Positions 37,980-45,984 of a stretch of DNA of 64,000 nt are shown here, one piece after another. A model generated the notes under the pieces. It searched no databases. It was not told the DNA's origin and saw only the letters and a list, made by a program, of their open reading frames with translations. Made by a program: the position numbers and the translations under genes. This DNA is from JBMYRH01 sp049602155 (lineage in GTDB: Bacteria > Myxococcota_A > UBA9042 > PHBI01 > JBMYRH01), in the NCBI GenBank assembly GCA_049602155.1, contig JBMYRH010000001.1:124001-188000 (forward strand), written 5' to 3'. The first letter of the stretch is position 1, and each line of letters begins with the position of its first letter.

Positions 37980-38726
37980 TTAGCTGCCCGGCTTCTGCAG
38001 CACCAGCAAGATCTCTCGATTTCCCTTTGGTCCAGCAAGGGCTGAGTCAGCGTGACCTAATGTCTGAAACCCGATCCCTTCCGCGTCATCGATCACCTCG
38101 TGGAGGACGCGCTGTCTTAGCCGTTCGTCGCGCACAACTCCACCCTCACCGACTTCATTCCCCTTCACCTCGAACTGAGGTTTGACGAGCGTCACGAAGT
38201 GCCCGCCGGGTGTGAGGAGCTCAAAGACCACGGGGAGGATGAGGCGCAAGCGAATGAAGGACGCATCACAGGTCGCAAACGATGGCGTGAACGGCATGTC
38301 ACTCATGGTCACGTAGCGGATGTTCGTGCGGTCCATCACCGTCACGCGCACGTCGGACTGCAACCGCCAGACCAGCTGTCCGTACCCGACGTCCACCGCG
38401 ACCACGGCCTCGGCACCATGGCGCAACAAGACATCCGTGAACCCCCCAGTCGATGCCCCAACATCGAGGCATTTGGCGCCGGCAATAGCGTGCGTCAGCT
38501 CTGGGAAAGCCTCGAGGGCACTCAAGAGCTTGTAGGCACCGCGAGAGGCCCACTCATCTTTGGTCGTGACACGTATCGGTGCATCCGCCGCGAAGCGCTC
38601 ACCGGGCTTGTCCCGCCTCTGCTCGCCGACGCAGACCTTGCCGGCCAGGATGAGCGCTTGTGCCCGCGCTTTTGAGGGCGCAAGTCCACGACTCAAGAGG
38701 AGATCGTCGAGCCGCTCCTTCTTCAA
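37980..38726 (-). CDS. tlyA: TlyA-family rRNA 2'-O-methyltransferase
   Basis: 248 residues. An N-terminal S4 RNA-binding domain (RLDDLLLSRGLAPSKARAQA) is joined to a Rossmann methyltransferase with SAM motif LDVGASTGGFTDVLL. The catalytic Lys-Asp-Lys of FtsJ/TlyA-like 2'-O-methyltransferases is visible in SRGAYKL, ATCDASFI and LVKPQFE. By family it methylates ribose in 16S and/or 23S rRNA. Some relatives were named hemolysins. ATG 38726 overlaps the upstream lipoprotein stop by four bases. The gene ends 72 bases before the tetR start and reads in the same direction. Confidence 0.93.
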   Translation of the reverse strand: MKKERLDDLLLSRGLAPSKARAQALILAGKVCVGEQRRDKPGERFAADAPIRVTTKDEWASRGAYKLLSALEAFPELTHAIAGAKCLDVGASTGGFTDVLLRHGAEAVVAVDVGYGQLVWRLQSDVRVTVMDRTNIRYVTMSDMPFTPSFATCDASFIRLRLILPVVFELLTPGGHFVTLVKPQFEVKGNEVGEGGVVRDERLRQRVLHEVIDDAEGIGFQTLGHADSALAGPKGNREILLVLQKPGS

Positions 38727-39625
38727 GGTGCCTTGCTGGGCGTCGCTGGGGTCGGCGTCGGCGTCGCTGGTGACCGATCCCCGCTCGGGGGAGCGACGAC
38801 ACGCTTCGGAGCAGACTGCTCTTCGATGTCCTTCGATTTGGTGCGCAGGAACTGAAGAACGCGGGCCTGTAGAGCAATCGCGTCCTGCTTGGCGAGGAGG
38901 GCGCGCACTGACGCATCCTTAGCCATCAGTTGCGCGTGTAACGACGTCAGCGCCTTCATCTGCTCGGGGTCACTAGGCACCCTGACCTTCCAAGCCTCGG
39001 CCAACTCCTTGAGTGACGGAGTCAGGTGCCCGCGCTTGGCGGGGGCCACGTCACGTCTGAAGTACACCGAGCCGCTGAAGGTCGCTTTGTTCTCGTCGAT
39101 CAAGAGCGTCGGCAGGACCATCAGTGGCAGCTGCAACGTGATGATCGCCTTGAAGAATGCGGTCAGCCGCGCCTCGTCCACTGAGGAGACGGTGATGGCG
39201 ATCGGCGCGCTCCCGATGAGCTGCGTCGTCGTGTAGCTGTAGGGTGTCTCCCCGGTATGAGCCTTCGGGATCTCGTCGCCCGTATCGGCTTTACCCAGCT
39301 TGACTTGAACCGCCCCGAGGCCATGCATCTTCGCGTAGGCGGTGAGCACGTTCCGCATCTTTGCGCCGTCTAAGGTCCCCACAGGCAAGCGTCGGTCCAC
39401 CCGCGCGCCCTTCAGCGTGGCCTCCTGACGCGCCATGGTCTCTTCGACCTTCGGCCCTTGCTTTAGCACTGCATCGGCCGCCGCGAGCTCACGCGTCAGC
39501 GCTTGCGTGACGACCGTCGCGGCTCCCGCCGTCCCAGCTGCCTCGTGGGCTGGAGAGACCGACGTAGAGCAGGCACCTAACGCCGCGAGAGTGAGGATAA
39601 GGACAACGATTTGAATGTCGCGCAC
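38723..39625 (-). CDS. Uncharacterised lipoprotein
   Basis: 300 residues from GTG 39625, chosen because AAGGAGG lies four bases before it; the frame stays open further upstream without a better site. The product begins with a lipoprotein signal ending LGAC. The middle (about 80-200) has alternating strands and helices (VDEARLTAFFKAIITLQLP), reminiscent of pilus-assembly PilO-like ferredoxin folds, though this is only a resemblance. The C-terminus is a helix followed by a Pro/Thr-rich tail. No known family was recognised with confidence. Confidence 0.75.
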   Translation of the reverse strand: MRDIQIVVLILTLAALGACSTSVSPAHEAAGTAGAATVVTQALTRELAAADAVLKQGPKVEETMARQEATLKGARVDRRLPVGTLDGAKMRNVLTAYAKMHGLGAVQVKLGKADTGDEIPKAHTGETPYSYTTTQLIGSAPIAITVSSVDEARLTAFFKAIITLQLPLMVLPTLLIDENKATFSGSVYFRRDVAPAKRGHLTPSLKELAEAWKVRVPSDPEQMKALTSLHAQLMAKDASVRALLAKQDAIALQARVLQFLRTKSKDIEEQSAPKRVVAPPSGDRSPATPTPTPATPSKAP

Positions 39626-39687
39626 ATGGCCTCCTTGAGGAGTAGACGATAGGCGACTGTGCCCCATATGCAAATCACGATTCACGT

Positions 39688-40578
39688 CTATGCAGCCGCT
39701 CGGACGTTCTCCCCCAAGAAGGTCAGAATGCGCCGATTGATGTCATCCGGGAACTCGACAGGGACGTAGTGGGTCCCCCCCGGCACGATCATCAATTCCG
39801 CATCGGGGATGGTCGCGGCCATATGGCTAGAGAGCGCATCAGGCGTCATGGGGTCACGGTCGCCGGACACGATGAGCACGGGGCACTCCAAGGTGGGGAG
39901 GACCGCCTCTGCGTCGTGATCGCCGAGCGCGCCGAGGATCTCCGTGTACGACTCGAAGTCCAAGTTCATATAATCGGTCAGGAGATCATTAAAGACCTCC
40001 ACGTCGATGTTCGGGTGGACGAGTCGGAGCGTCTTTGCCCCGTGGATAAGCCAGCGACCACGGCGCCCAAGGCGCGGCCCCAGTGAGTCCATCAACGCTC
40101 TAAACACATCCAAACCTGGCCGAATCGCCCGCTCACCCCAAGGCCCAGCGATGGTGCGGGAGAGGGTCTGCCCGTAGCCCCCCGACATCGCCACGATAGC
40201 GAGAGGCAGACTCGGGGAGCGGCGCACGAGCTCGAAATTGAGCTGCACCCCCATGGACCACCCTACGAGTACGACATGCTCGACACCTGCCCACGCGAGG
40301 ACCGCCTCTGCGTCCCCTGCATGCGCAGCGACATCCAGGGCCACCGAGCCGCGCTGCTCTGGGCTCAAGCTCGACCCATAGAGACCGCGGTAGTCCCAAC
40401 TCAGGATCCGAAACTCTTTGCCTACCGCAGCCACGAGGTGCCGCCACGCCTGAAGGTTCCCCCCTAAACCATTGGACAAGAGCAGCGCCGGAGAGTCTGA
40501 CGCAGGGCTTGGCCTGTCGAAGACACGCAGAGACACACCATCGCGGGTCGTCAGCGTCTCGGTACGGAAGCTCTCCAT
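39688..40578 (-). CDS. Alpha/beta-hydrolase fold enzyme
   Basis: 296 residues from ATG 40578 (AGGTG upstream); longer in-frame starts are not supported. Catalytic triad: nucleophile Ser108 in VGWSMG, the acid in SGDRDPMTP and His in PGGTHYVP. The oxyanion region SNGLGGNLQAW and the WDYRGLYGS loop are typical of this fold. It has no signal peptide, so it is probably cytoplasmic. The substrate could be an ester, thioester or lactone. It could be a thioesterase for the thioesterase-less synthase about 9 kb away, but it lies in a different transcription unit and nothing in the sequence shows this. Confidence 0.88.
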   Translation of the reverse strand: MESFRTETLTTRDGVSLRVFDRPSPASDSPALLLSNGLGGNLQAWRHLVAAVGKEFRILSWDYRGLYGSSLSPEQRGSVALDVAAHAGDAEAVLAWAGVEHVVLVGWSMGVQLNFELVRRSPSLPLAIVAMSGGYGQTLSRTIAGPWGERAIRPGLDVFRALMDSLGPRLGRRGRWLIHGAKTLRLVHPNIDVEVFNDLLTDYMNLDFESYTEILGALGDHDAEAVLPTLECPVLIVSGDRDPMTPDALSSHMAATIPDAELMIVPGGTHYVPVEFPDDINRRILTFLGENVRAAA

Positions 40579-40693
40579 GCGACACCTAGGGTTAAGGAGC
40601 AGGATCACACGCCACTCCGTCTCCTTGTGAGCCGGAGGTGTGCGCCTTAAGGGTAGACCAAGAGGCCGGTCGCGGCATAGACTCCGTAGCCTG

Positions 40694-41296
40694 ATGATGT
40701 GTAGGTATCTAAAGACATTCGCTTTCGCGTGCACCCTCGGGCTGCTTATGGGGGCGTGCTCGTCCGACATGGACGGCGCGAGCTCGGGCAGCGTGGACAT
40801 CGATTTCCACGCGACGGTAGCGGTCGACTTCCACGCGCTCATCGGCGATGTGACGGCCGAGACACGGCGCGGCGACATCATTTACGACCTACGCAAGGCC
40901 GCGGACTACGTGGACTTCGCCGATCAGATTCGATGTGTGGGGCTCGACCCCTTCACCTCGACGCTCACCATCACGCGGCTTGATTCGCAAGGGCTGGAGT
41001 CCTTCCTGGACTTCGGGGTGGAGATCGCCCCCTACCCCAACGGTGACTGGACCCCCTTGGCGGACTTCGCATCCCTGGTCATCGACCAGTCTAGGCATGC
41101 GTTTGATGCCTCCGGCTTCACCATCTACTACGAAGGGCTCGACGTCCTCGAGTCTGTCGCCTTCGCTGCGACGCCCCAGTTCGAGCTGCGGATCACCAGC
41201 ACAGTGCCAAGCGATGTGATGGCCCTTGAGGTGGAATTAGACCTCGCGATCGCCCTCTCATCCGCCACGAACGCCTGCCCTGGACCTGCACGCTAG
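40694..41296 (+). CDS. Small uncharacterised lipoprotein
   Basis: 200 residues if started at ATG 40694 (MMCRYLK); the next ATG at 40697 is equally possible, and a GTG at 40640 would add 18 basic residues before the signal. The lipobox LLMGAC is clear. The mature part is mainly beta (VDIDFHATVAVDFHALIGDV, LTITRLDSQGLESFLDFGVE) with no catalytic motif. It ends tail-to-tail with the DUF2723 gene, sharing four bases. The family is not recognised. Confidence 0.75.
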   Translation: MMCRYLKTFAFACTLGLLMGACSSDMDGASSGSVDIDFHATVAVDFHALIGDVTAETRRGDIIYDLRKAADYVDFADQIRCVGLDPFTSTLTITRLDSQGLESFLDFGVEIAPYPNGDWTPLADFASLVIDQSRHAFDASGFTIYYEGLDVLESVAFAATPQFELRITSTVPSDVMALEVELDLAIALSSATNACPGPAR

Positions 41297-43119
41297 CGAG
41301 GCTGCGCGTCGCCCCGATACGTGGCTAAGTTTGCGCGAGCCTTCCCGTAGGTCGGCCTCAGCTCAAGGGCACGCTCAAGCAACGCAATGGCGCCTGGGAG
41401 GTCTCCCTGACGTCGCCGCGCTGCGGCGAGGTTGAGGAGCGCGGGAGGGTTGGTGGTGTCCAGGGCGACCGACTCCTCTAAACAAGCAGCGCCGGGCTGT
41501 AATTCGTTGCGCATCAGGTGCCACACACCGCGGTGCCGCGATGCATCGCTGAGGACACGACGTGAGCGCAGAGCGAACGGCTCTTTTGGTGCGAGCGCAC
41601 CTCCCAAAGCCCCACCGGGCGCCCGCAGAGGGCCTAGAGGTGACTCAGCGACCTCGGCCGAAGGGGCCAGGCGGTAGAGCACACGTCCAGGCCGAAGGAT
41701 GGGCGCCATCAGGGCATCGAAGCGGCCATCCCCGAGCTCCCATGACACCGACGTGCGCTCCAACTCACTGCGGGTCAGCGCGACAATTGCGTCCCGCTGG
41801 GCGGCACGCTCGATCGCCATAAAGGCTAGAGGAGGCGCCTGCCCTGAGTGCGAGTAGCGATGCACGACATCCTCGCGGCTTGGCAGATGTTGCACCACAA
41901 GTGAGACCACATCCGGGCGCATGCCTTCGACGCCTTGCAAGTAGAGGAATTGTCCAGCGAGGTGGTCAGACGAGAGGACCGCCACACCATTGGGCCCCGG
42001 CTCCATCAGGGCGACCTGCGCATAGCGGGTGGCGAGTTGATCCTCCTGAGCCGGATCCAAGCACCAGCTCCCGAGCGTCGCGCACACAAGGGCGCACACC
42101 ACGGCCACTGGGAGAGCCTTCATCGATGACACGATTCGGACATCTCCGGCCACCAGCGCCAAAGCCAAGGCCAAGGCCCAGGCTCCGGGCATCCCAGTCT
42201 GAAGATCGGCCTGCCCCATTGGGTTAAGCAGCACACTGAAGGCCGCATCTCCCAAGCACGCCAGCAGCGCAACGCCCCAAACCACCCGAGCTCGAACCCA
42301 CAGGCCACCGAGGAGCACGACCCCAAAAACGAGGGGCCAAAACCCTCCTGCAGCGTTGCTAAACCACGCTACTAGAGCGTGCAGGGTGTCTCCTCCCACG
42401 ACGCCCATCTCCTCGGAGAAGGCGTCTCGAATGCCCGCCGCAGTCAGGTGTGAGACCAAGGCGTCCAAACTTGAAGGGTCGCCCCAATTGAGCCAAGGGG
42501 AGCGCGACGCTGCTGCGGGTAAATAGAGCAGGATCGCCGCCCCAAAGAGACCCCACGGCACCCAACCTAACACGCGTCCCCATCGGCGATGTTGCGTCAG
42601 GCTCGTCGCCCATAGGATCGCGCCCAACAGAGGAAACGTCGCGTGGGCGCCGAGTCCGAGCCCCGTCACGAACGCTGCGATGCGCCAACGCGGACTGGAC
42701 CGAAGGAGCAGCCACGCGAGCAGCGCCAGCAGGCAGCCATTGAGGGCGTAGACCTCCAGCACCGTGCCGTGTAGCCACACGACCCCCACGCAGGGGTAAA
42801 AGAGCGCCCCGACGGCAGCGGGCCAACGCCGCGCCCCGGCGATCACAGCCGTCGCGTGAATCAGCCCTGTCGTCGCCGCGACCGCGGCGGCGCACAAGAG
42901 CGCTAGCTTAAAGGGGACGGTCCCGAAGGGGATCAACTGCGCGGCATACCCGAGGATACAGAGCAGAGGGAACCCGGTCGGATGGGGCACCCCGAGGCCG
43001 GCCGCTGCGGCTCCGAACTCTCCCGCATCAAACCAGGTCACATGTCCACTTACAGCTGGGACTAGTACGCAAAAGACCAGTGCCCCAAGGTGCCAGGAGC
43101 GCAGCGAAGCGACAGGCAT
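41293..43119 (-). CDS. DUF2723 multi-pass membrane protein with C-terminal TPR repeats
   Basis: 608 residues. The N-terminus matches DUF2723 (GHVTWFDAGEFGAAAAGLGV, then PHPTGFPLL), a family related to the protein O-mannosyltransferase GT-C fold. Asp/Glu of the FDAGEF motif lie in the first periplasmic loop, where GT-C enzymes hold the catalytic acid. About ten membrane segments span residues 10-350. A soluble region follows, and the last 75 residues contain TPR-like helices (NPPALLNLAAARRRQGDLPG, AIALLERALELRPTYGKARA). Probable role: a lipid-linked sugar transferase modifying exported proteins, inferred. It is the last gene of the sigma-led operon, two bases after the Kelch-like lipoprotein. 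Confidence 0.88.
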   Translation of the reverse strand: MPVASLRSWHLGALVFCVLVPAVSGHVTWFDAGEFGAAAAGLGVPHPTGFPLLCILGYAAQLIPFGTVPFKLALLCAAAVAATTGLIHATAVIAGARRWPAAVGALFYPCVGVVWLHGTVLEVYALNGCLLALLAWLLLRSSPRWRIAAFVTGLGLGAHATFPLLGAILWATSLTQHRRWGRVLGWVPWGLFGAAILLYLPAAASRSPWLNWGDPSSLDALVSHLTAAGIRDAFSEEMGVVGGDTLHALVAWFSNAAGGFWPLVFGVVLLGGLWVRARVVWGVALLACLGDAAFSVLLNPMGQADLQTGMPGAWALALALALVAGDVRIVSSMKALPVAVVCALVCATLGSWCLDPAQEDQLATRYAQVALMEPGPNGVAVLSSDHLAGQFLYLQGVEGMRPDVVSLVVQHLPSREDVVHRYSHSGQAPPLAFMAIERAAQRDAIVALTRSELERTSVSWELGDGRFDALMAPILRPGRVLYRLAPSAEVAESPLGPLRAPGGALGGALAPKEPFALRSRRVLSDASRHRGVWHLMRNELQPGAACLEESVALDTTNPPALLNLAAARRRQGDLPGAIALLERALELRPTYGKARANLATYRGDAQPR

Positions 43120-43121
43120 GT

Positions 43122-44879
43122 TCAGGGCCGGAAGATCTCCACGCCGTGAACGAGAGCCCCCGCGTCGGCACCCTCACCCAAGGTCAGGCCACCCGCGATC
43201 ACAACGCTCCCAGACAGCTCACCGCTGCCAATGGCAGCGACGGTCGCACCGTATCGAGCACCCTCTAACGCGATACCGGAGCCCGCCGCGACCACCGCGG
43301 AATCCGTGACCCGCCACACCGCAGCAGACGTCGTACCGTCCACACCGTGGCGCCCACCGAAGATCCAACAGTCGCCGTCTGACGCTGCGAAGACCCCGGC
43401 CTGCATGGTCGTCTCAAGGTCATCAAGGTTCTCCAACTCGGTCGCCGTCAAGACGCCCCCTGAGGCGTCCACGTCCATCGTCATCGGCAACAGCCCTTGT
43501 CCATCGGCGTCCGCACCACCGACAAGCTTGTCGGCGCACACAACGGGCCAATGAATCGCACCGGGTAGCCCCAAGGAGGCCATGCTGGTGAGCTCAGGTT
43601 CAGTCGTCGACCCAGTAAAGTCGATCACCTCTGCGACAGGGCCCTCTAAGTTACCGCCCACGACCAAAAGTTCACTGCATACGTCATCCAAGCAAGAGAC
43701 CGCCGGGGCCGTCCGCGCGGTGGCCAGGCTCGCGACTTGGGTACATGTGTAGTCCACGCCGTCGACATCGCATCTCGAGACTGCGGTGGAGGAGACCAGC
43801 TCCCCCGAATCATCGGCGCGCAGACCACCGACGGCGACGATCACAGCGCCCGACGCCACGACCCCGGGGGCGACCACCGGCTCAATCGCATCTGCGTGTA
43901 CTACCAAGCTCGCATCATCGAGGTCCAAGACGACGATGTCACCTGACGCACCGGTGAAGTCCATCGGTCCATCGGCACCAAGAGCAGCGCCGGTAGCGCC
44001 ACCGACGAGCGCGCTGCGCGCCTCGCCCGACCGCGAGAGCGTCACCATCCCAGAGTGGGCCACGTTGACCGCAGCGTCACCGTCCCAGGCTTCGACTTCG
44101 AAGAGCCCTGTGGTCACGTTGTAGCGCTCAACCGCGTCTGCAGATGCAGATAACGCGCCCTCAGTCAGCTCTGAGAAGCCTCCAAAGAACAGCACGTCCC
44201 CATTGCTCGCCGTCGCCGACTGCCCAAAGGCCCGCGGTGACGACATGTTCAATGGGTAAGGCGACGCGATCATGCACCAGTTGGTGACCTCGTCACAGGT
44301 CGCTGCAACGTGAAGGTCCGTGCAATCCGAGTCGACCTCACAGGAGGGCACACACCAATACTTAAACTTCTGTGTCCCGTCGTCGAAGGCCTTCTTGCAG
44401 AGCCCCTCAGCCCCCGGCTCCGTGCACGCCATGTCAGGTTCGCAATAGGTCACCTCAGTCGCGAAGCCCGCCGAGACATTTTGATCGATCGGCAAGGCTG
44501 TCACGTCCCCGTCAGCCAAGACTGGGATGTGATAATACCGCTCTTCGCCCTTCGCCACGGTGACCTCTCCTCGAATGCCGACGCCCACATGGGCAGCATC
44601 GTCGCAAGAGACATCAGAGTAGTAGTGGAAGAGGATCGAGGCGTTCTCCACACGCTCTAAGTTCGAGACCCGGAAGGTCCTCGCTTGGCGAAGCAAGCAG
44701 CCGGTTGCGTAGAGGTTCACCCCGTCGGGGCCGTAAATATCGAGGGTGAAGTAGTCAGCCTCGGTGTAGAGGGGCAACTCTAGGGTCGCTGTCTCTGAAT
44801 TGGCGCAACCGACGGCGACCGTCGACAACGCCATAGCGCCCACACAGAGGGCCACAATCGATGAGTATGCGCGGTTCAT
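43122..44879 (-). CDS. Kelch-like repeat lipoprotein
   Basis: 585 residues; ATG 44879 with AGGAGG eight bases upstream, overlapping the PEGA gene stop by four. The lipoprotein signal ends TVAVGC. Residues 30-140 form a beta domain, then a cysteine-rich stretch (CEPDMACTEPG, CVPSCEVDSDCTD) precedes a beta-propeller with Kelch-type blades (GDVLFFGGFSELTEG, SGAVIVAVGGLR, CWIFGGRHGVDGTTSAAVW, SVVIAGGLT). Surface-exposed and probably involved in binding; no enzyme motif. Its operon position between PEGA and DUF2723 proteins suggests a shared envelope role. Confidence 0.88.
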   Translation of the reverse strand: MNRAYSSIVALCVGAMALSTVAVGCANSETATLELPLYTEADYFTLDIYGPDGVNLYATGCLLRQARTFRVSNLERVENASILFHYYSDVSCDDAAHVGVGIRGEVTVAKGEERYYHIPVLADGDVTALPIDQNVSAGFATEVTYCEPDMACTEPGAEGLCKKAFDDGTQKFKYWCVPSCEVDSDCTDLHVAATCDEVTNWCMIASPYPLNMSSPRAFGQSATASNGDVLFFGGFSELTEGALSASADAVERYNVTTGLFEVEAWDGDAAVNVAHSGMVTLSRSGEARSALVGGATGAALGADGPMDFTGASGDIVVLDLDDASLVVHADAIEPVVAPGVVASGAVIVAVGGLRADDSGELVSSTAVSRCDVDGVDYTCTQVASLATARTAPAVSCLDDVCSELLVVGGNLEGPVAEVIDFTGSTTEPELTSMASLGLPGAIHWPVVCADKLVGGADADGQGLLPMTMDVDASGGVLTATELENLDDLETTMQAGVFAASDGDCWIFGGRHGVDGTTSAAVWRVTDSAVVAAGSGIALEGARYGATVAAIGSGELSGSVVIAGGLTLGEGADAGALVHGVEIFRP

Positions 44880-45874
44880 GGTGTGCCTCCTGCGCGGGTC
44901 GCAAAGTCACGCCAAGCGGCTGCTGGATCGACGGATAGTTGGAGGTCACCGGTCGGGACGGCCTCCCCTTCGATACCGAGGGCGATCCCTACCGACGCGG
45001 CGGAGACCACCACTGCGCCTACAGCAGTCCAAAACCACCATGTCTCGTAAAATTCAGGGCCCGCCACAGCGTCACCCGGCTCTTTGCTCGTCGATGGCTC
45101 CTCTACGACCGGCTTCGGCTCGGCCTTCACGGGCGCGACCGGCTTCAAATCAGCGACTTTCTTCGCAGTGCGCCCTGCCTCAAGGTCGACGCGAAAGAGC
45201 ACGTCTTCATACCCGGGCTTCTCAATTCGCACGACGTAGAGCCCAGCGGGCTTCTTCAGCCTGATACGACCTGCCCCAGCGAAAGCCCCGTCGATATAGA
45301 TCTTTGCCCCAGCATCGCTCTCCACAATCAGGCGACCCTTCTTTGGCGGGGGCGGCGGTGGGTCACCGAAGGCCGCGACGATCTCGCGCTCAAGCACAGC
45401 CGTCAGCTCGGTCTGGTTCTTGATCGTCGCCTGACGGTCACGCTCTGCGTTGCCCTTCGTGACGTTGATCAAACGCACCGTGAGCCTGAAACCCGCGTCG
45501 ATGACGTCGACCTGGGCGTAAAAGACGCGGTCTGCCATCCGTTTACGTCCGACCTTGGTCAGACAATCGACATCGATGTCCATACACATCAGGTCGATCA
45601 TCAGGTCGGTGAGCTCTTCATCCGGAGGACGCACGAGCTCGATATCTGGATACGCCTTGAGCCGCTGCTGAACGACCTTGAAGAGATCTTCTCGATCCTT
45701 CGCCGCCAGCTCGAGGCCTTCAATACGCAGCCCAAGCACCTTCTGCTTGGTCGGCGCAGCTTTCGCCTCAGCTGCCGCTGCTTTATCCGATTTCGCAGGA
45801 GTGTCAGCGTCTTGCGCCAAGGCGACCTGACTTAACATCAAGAGGACACAAAGTCCGCGTACAAGAGTCTCCAA
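44876..45874 (-). CDS. Exported PEGA-domain protein
   Basis: 332 residues if started at TTG 45874, which has GGGAG five bases upstream and gives a proper signal peptide (LLMLSQVALA-Q). An alternative TTG at 45988 overlaps the upstream stop but would bury the signal 40 residues inside. Residues about 45-190 form an alpha/beta domain (LRIEGLELAAKDREDLFKVV) like others that assess protein abundance or state. A Pro-run and a PEGA domain follow (KGRLIVESDAGAKIYIDG, then GLYVVRIEKPGYED), and after that a transmembrane helix (WFWTAVGAVVVSAASVGIAL) and a short tail. Such proteins occur widely in myxobacterial envelopes. The start is uncertain. Confidence 0.8.
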   Translation of the reverse strand: METLVRGLCVLLMLSQVALAQDADTPAKSDKAAAAEAKAAPTKQKVLGLRIEGLELAAKDREDLFKVVQQRLKAYPDIELVRPPDEELTDLMIDLMCMDIDVDCLTKVGRKRMADRVFYAQVDVIDAGFRLTVRLINVTKGNAERDRQATIKNQTELTAVLEREIVAAFGDPPPPPPKKGRLIVESDAGAKIYIDGAFAGAGRIRLKKPAGLYVVRIEKPGYEDVLFRVDLEAGRTAKKVADLKPVAPVKAEPKPVVEEPSTSKEPGDAVAGPEFYETWWFWTAVGAVVVSAASVGIALGIEGEAVPTGDLQLSVDPAAAWRDFATRAGGTP

Positions 45875-45984
45875 GCAAGCTCCCGAGTGCGAGGTAGATG
45901 CACCAAGAATGGCGCAGCGGCAATTAAGCCCACGTCGGAGATTAGCGCCCCACTTGAGGCGAGTCAACGGAGCCCTCCCCTTGC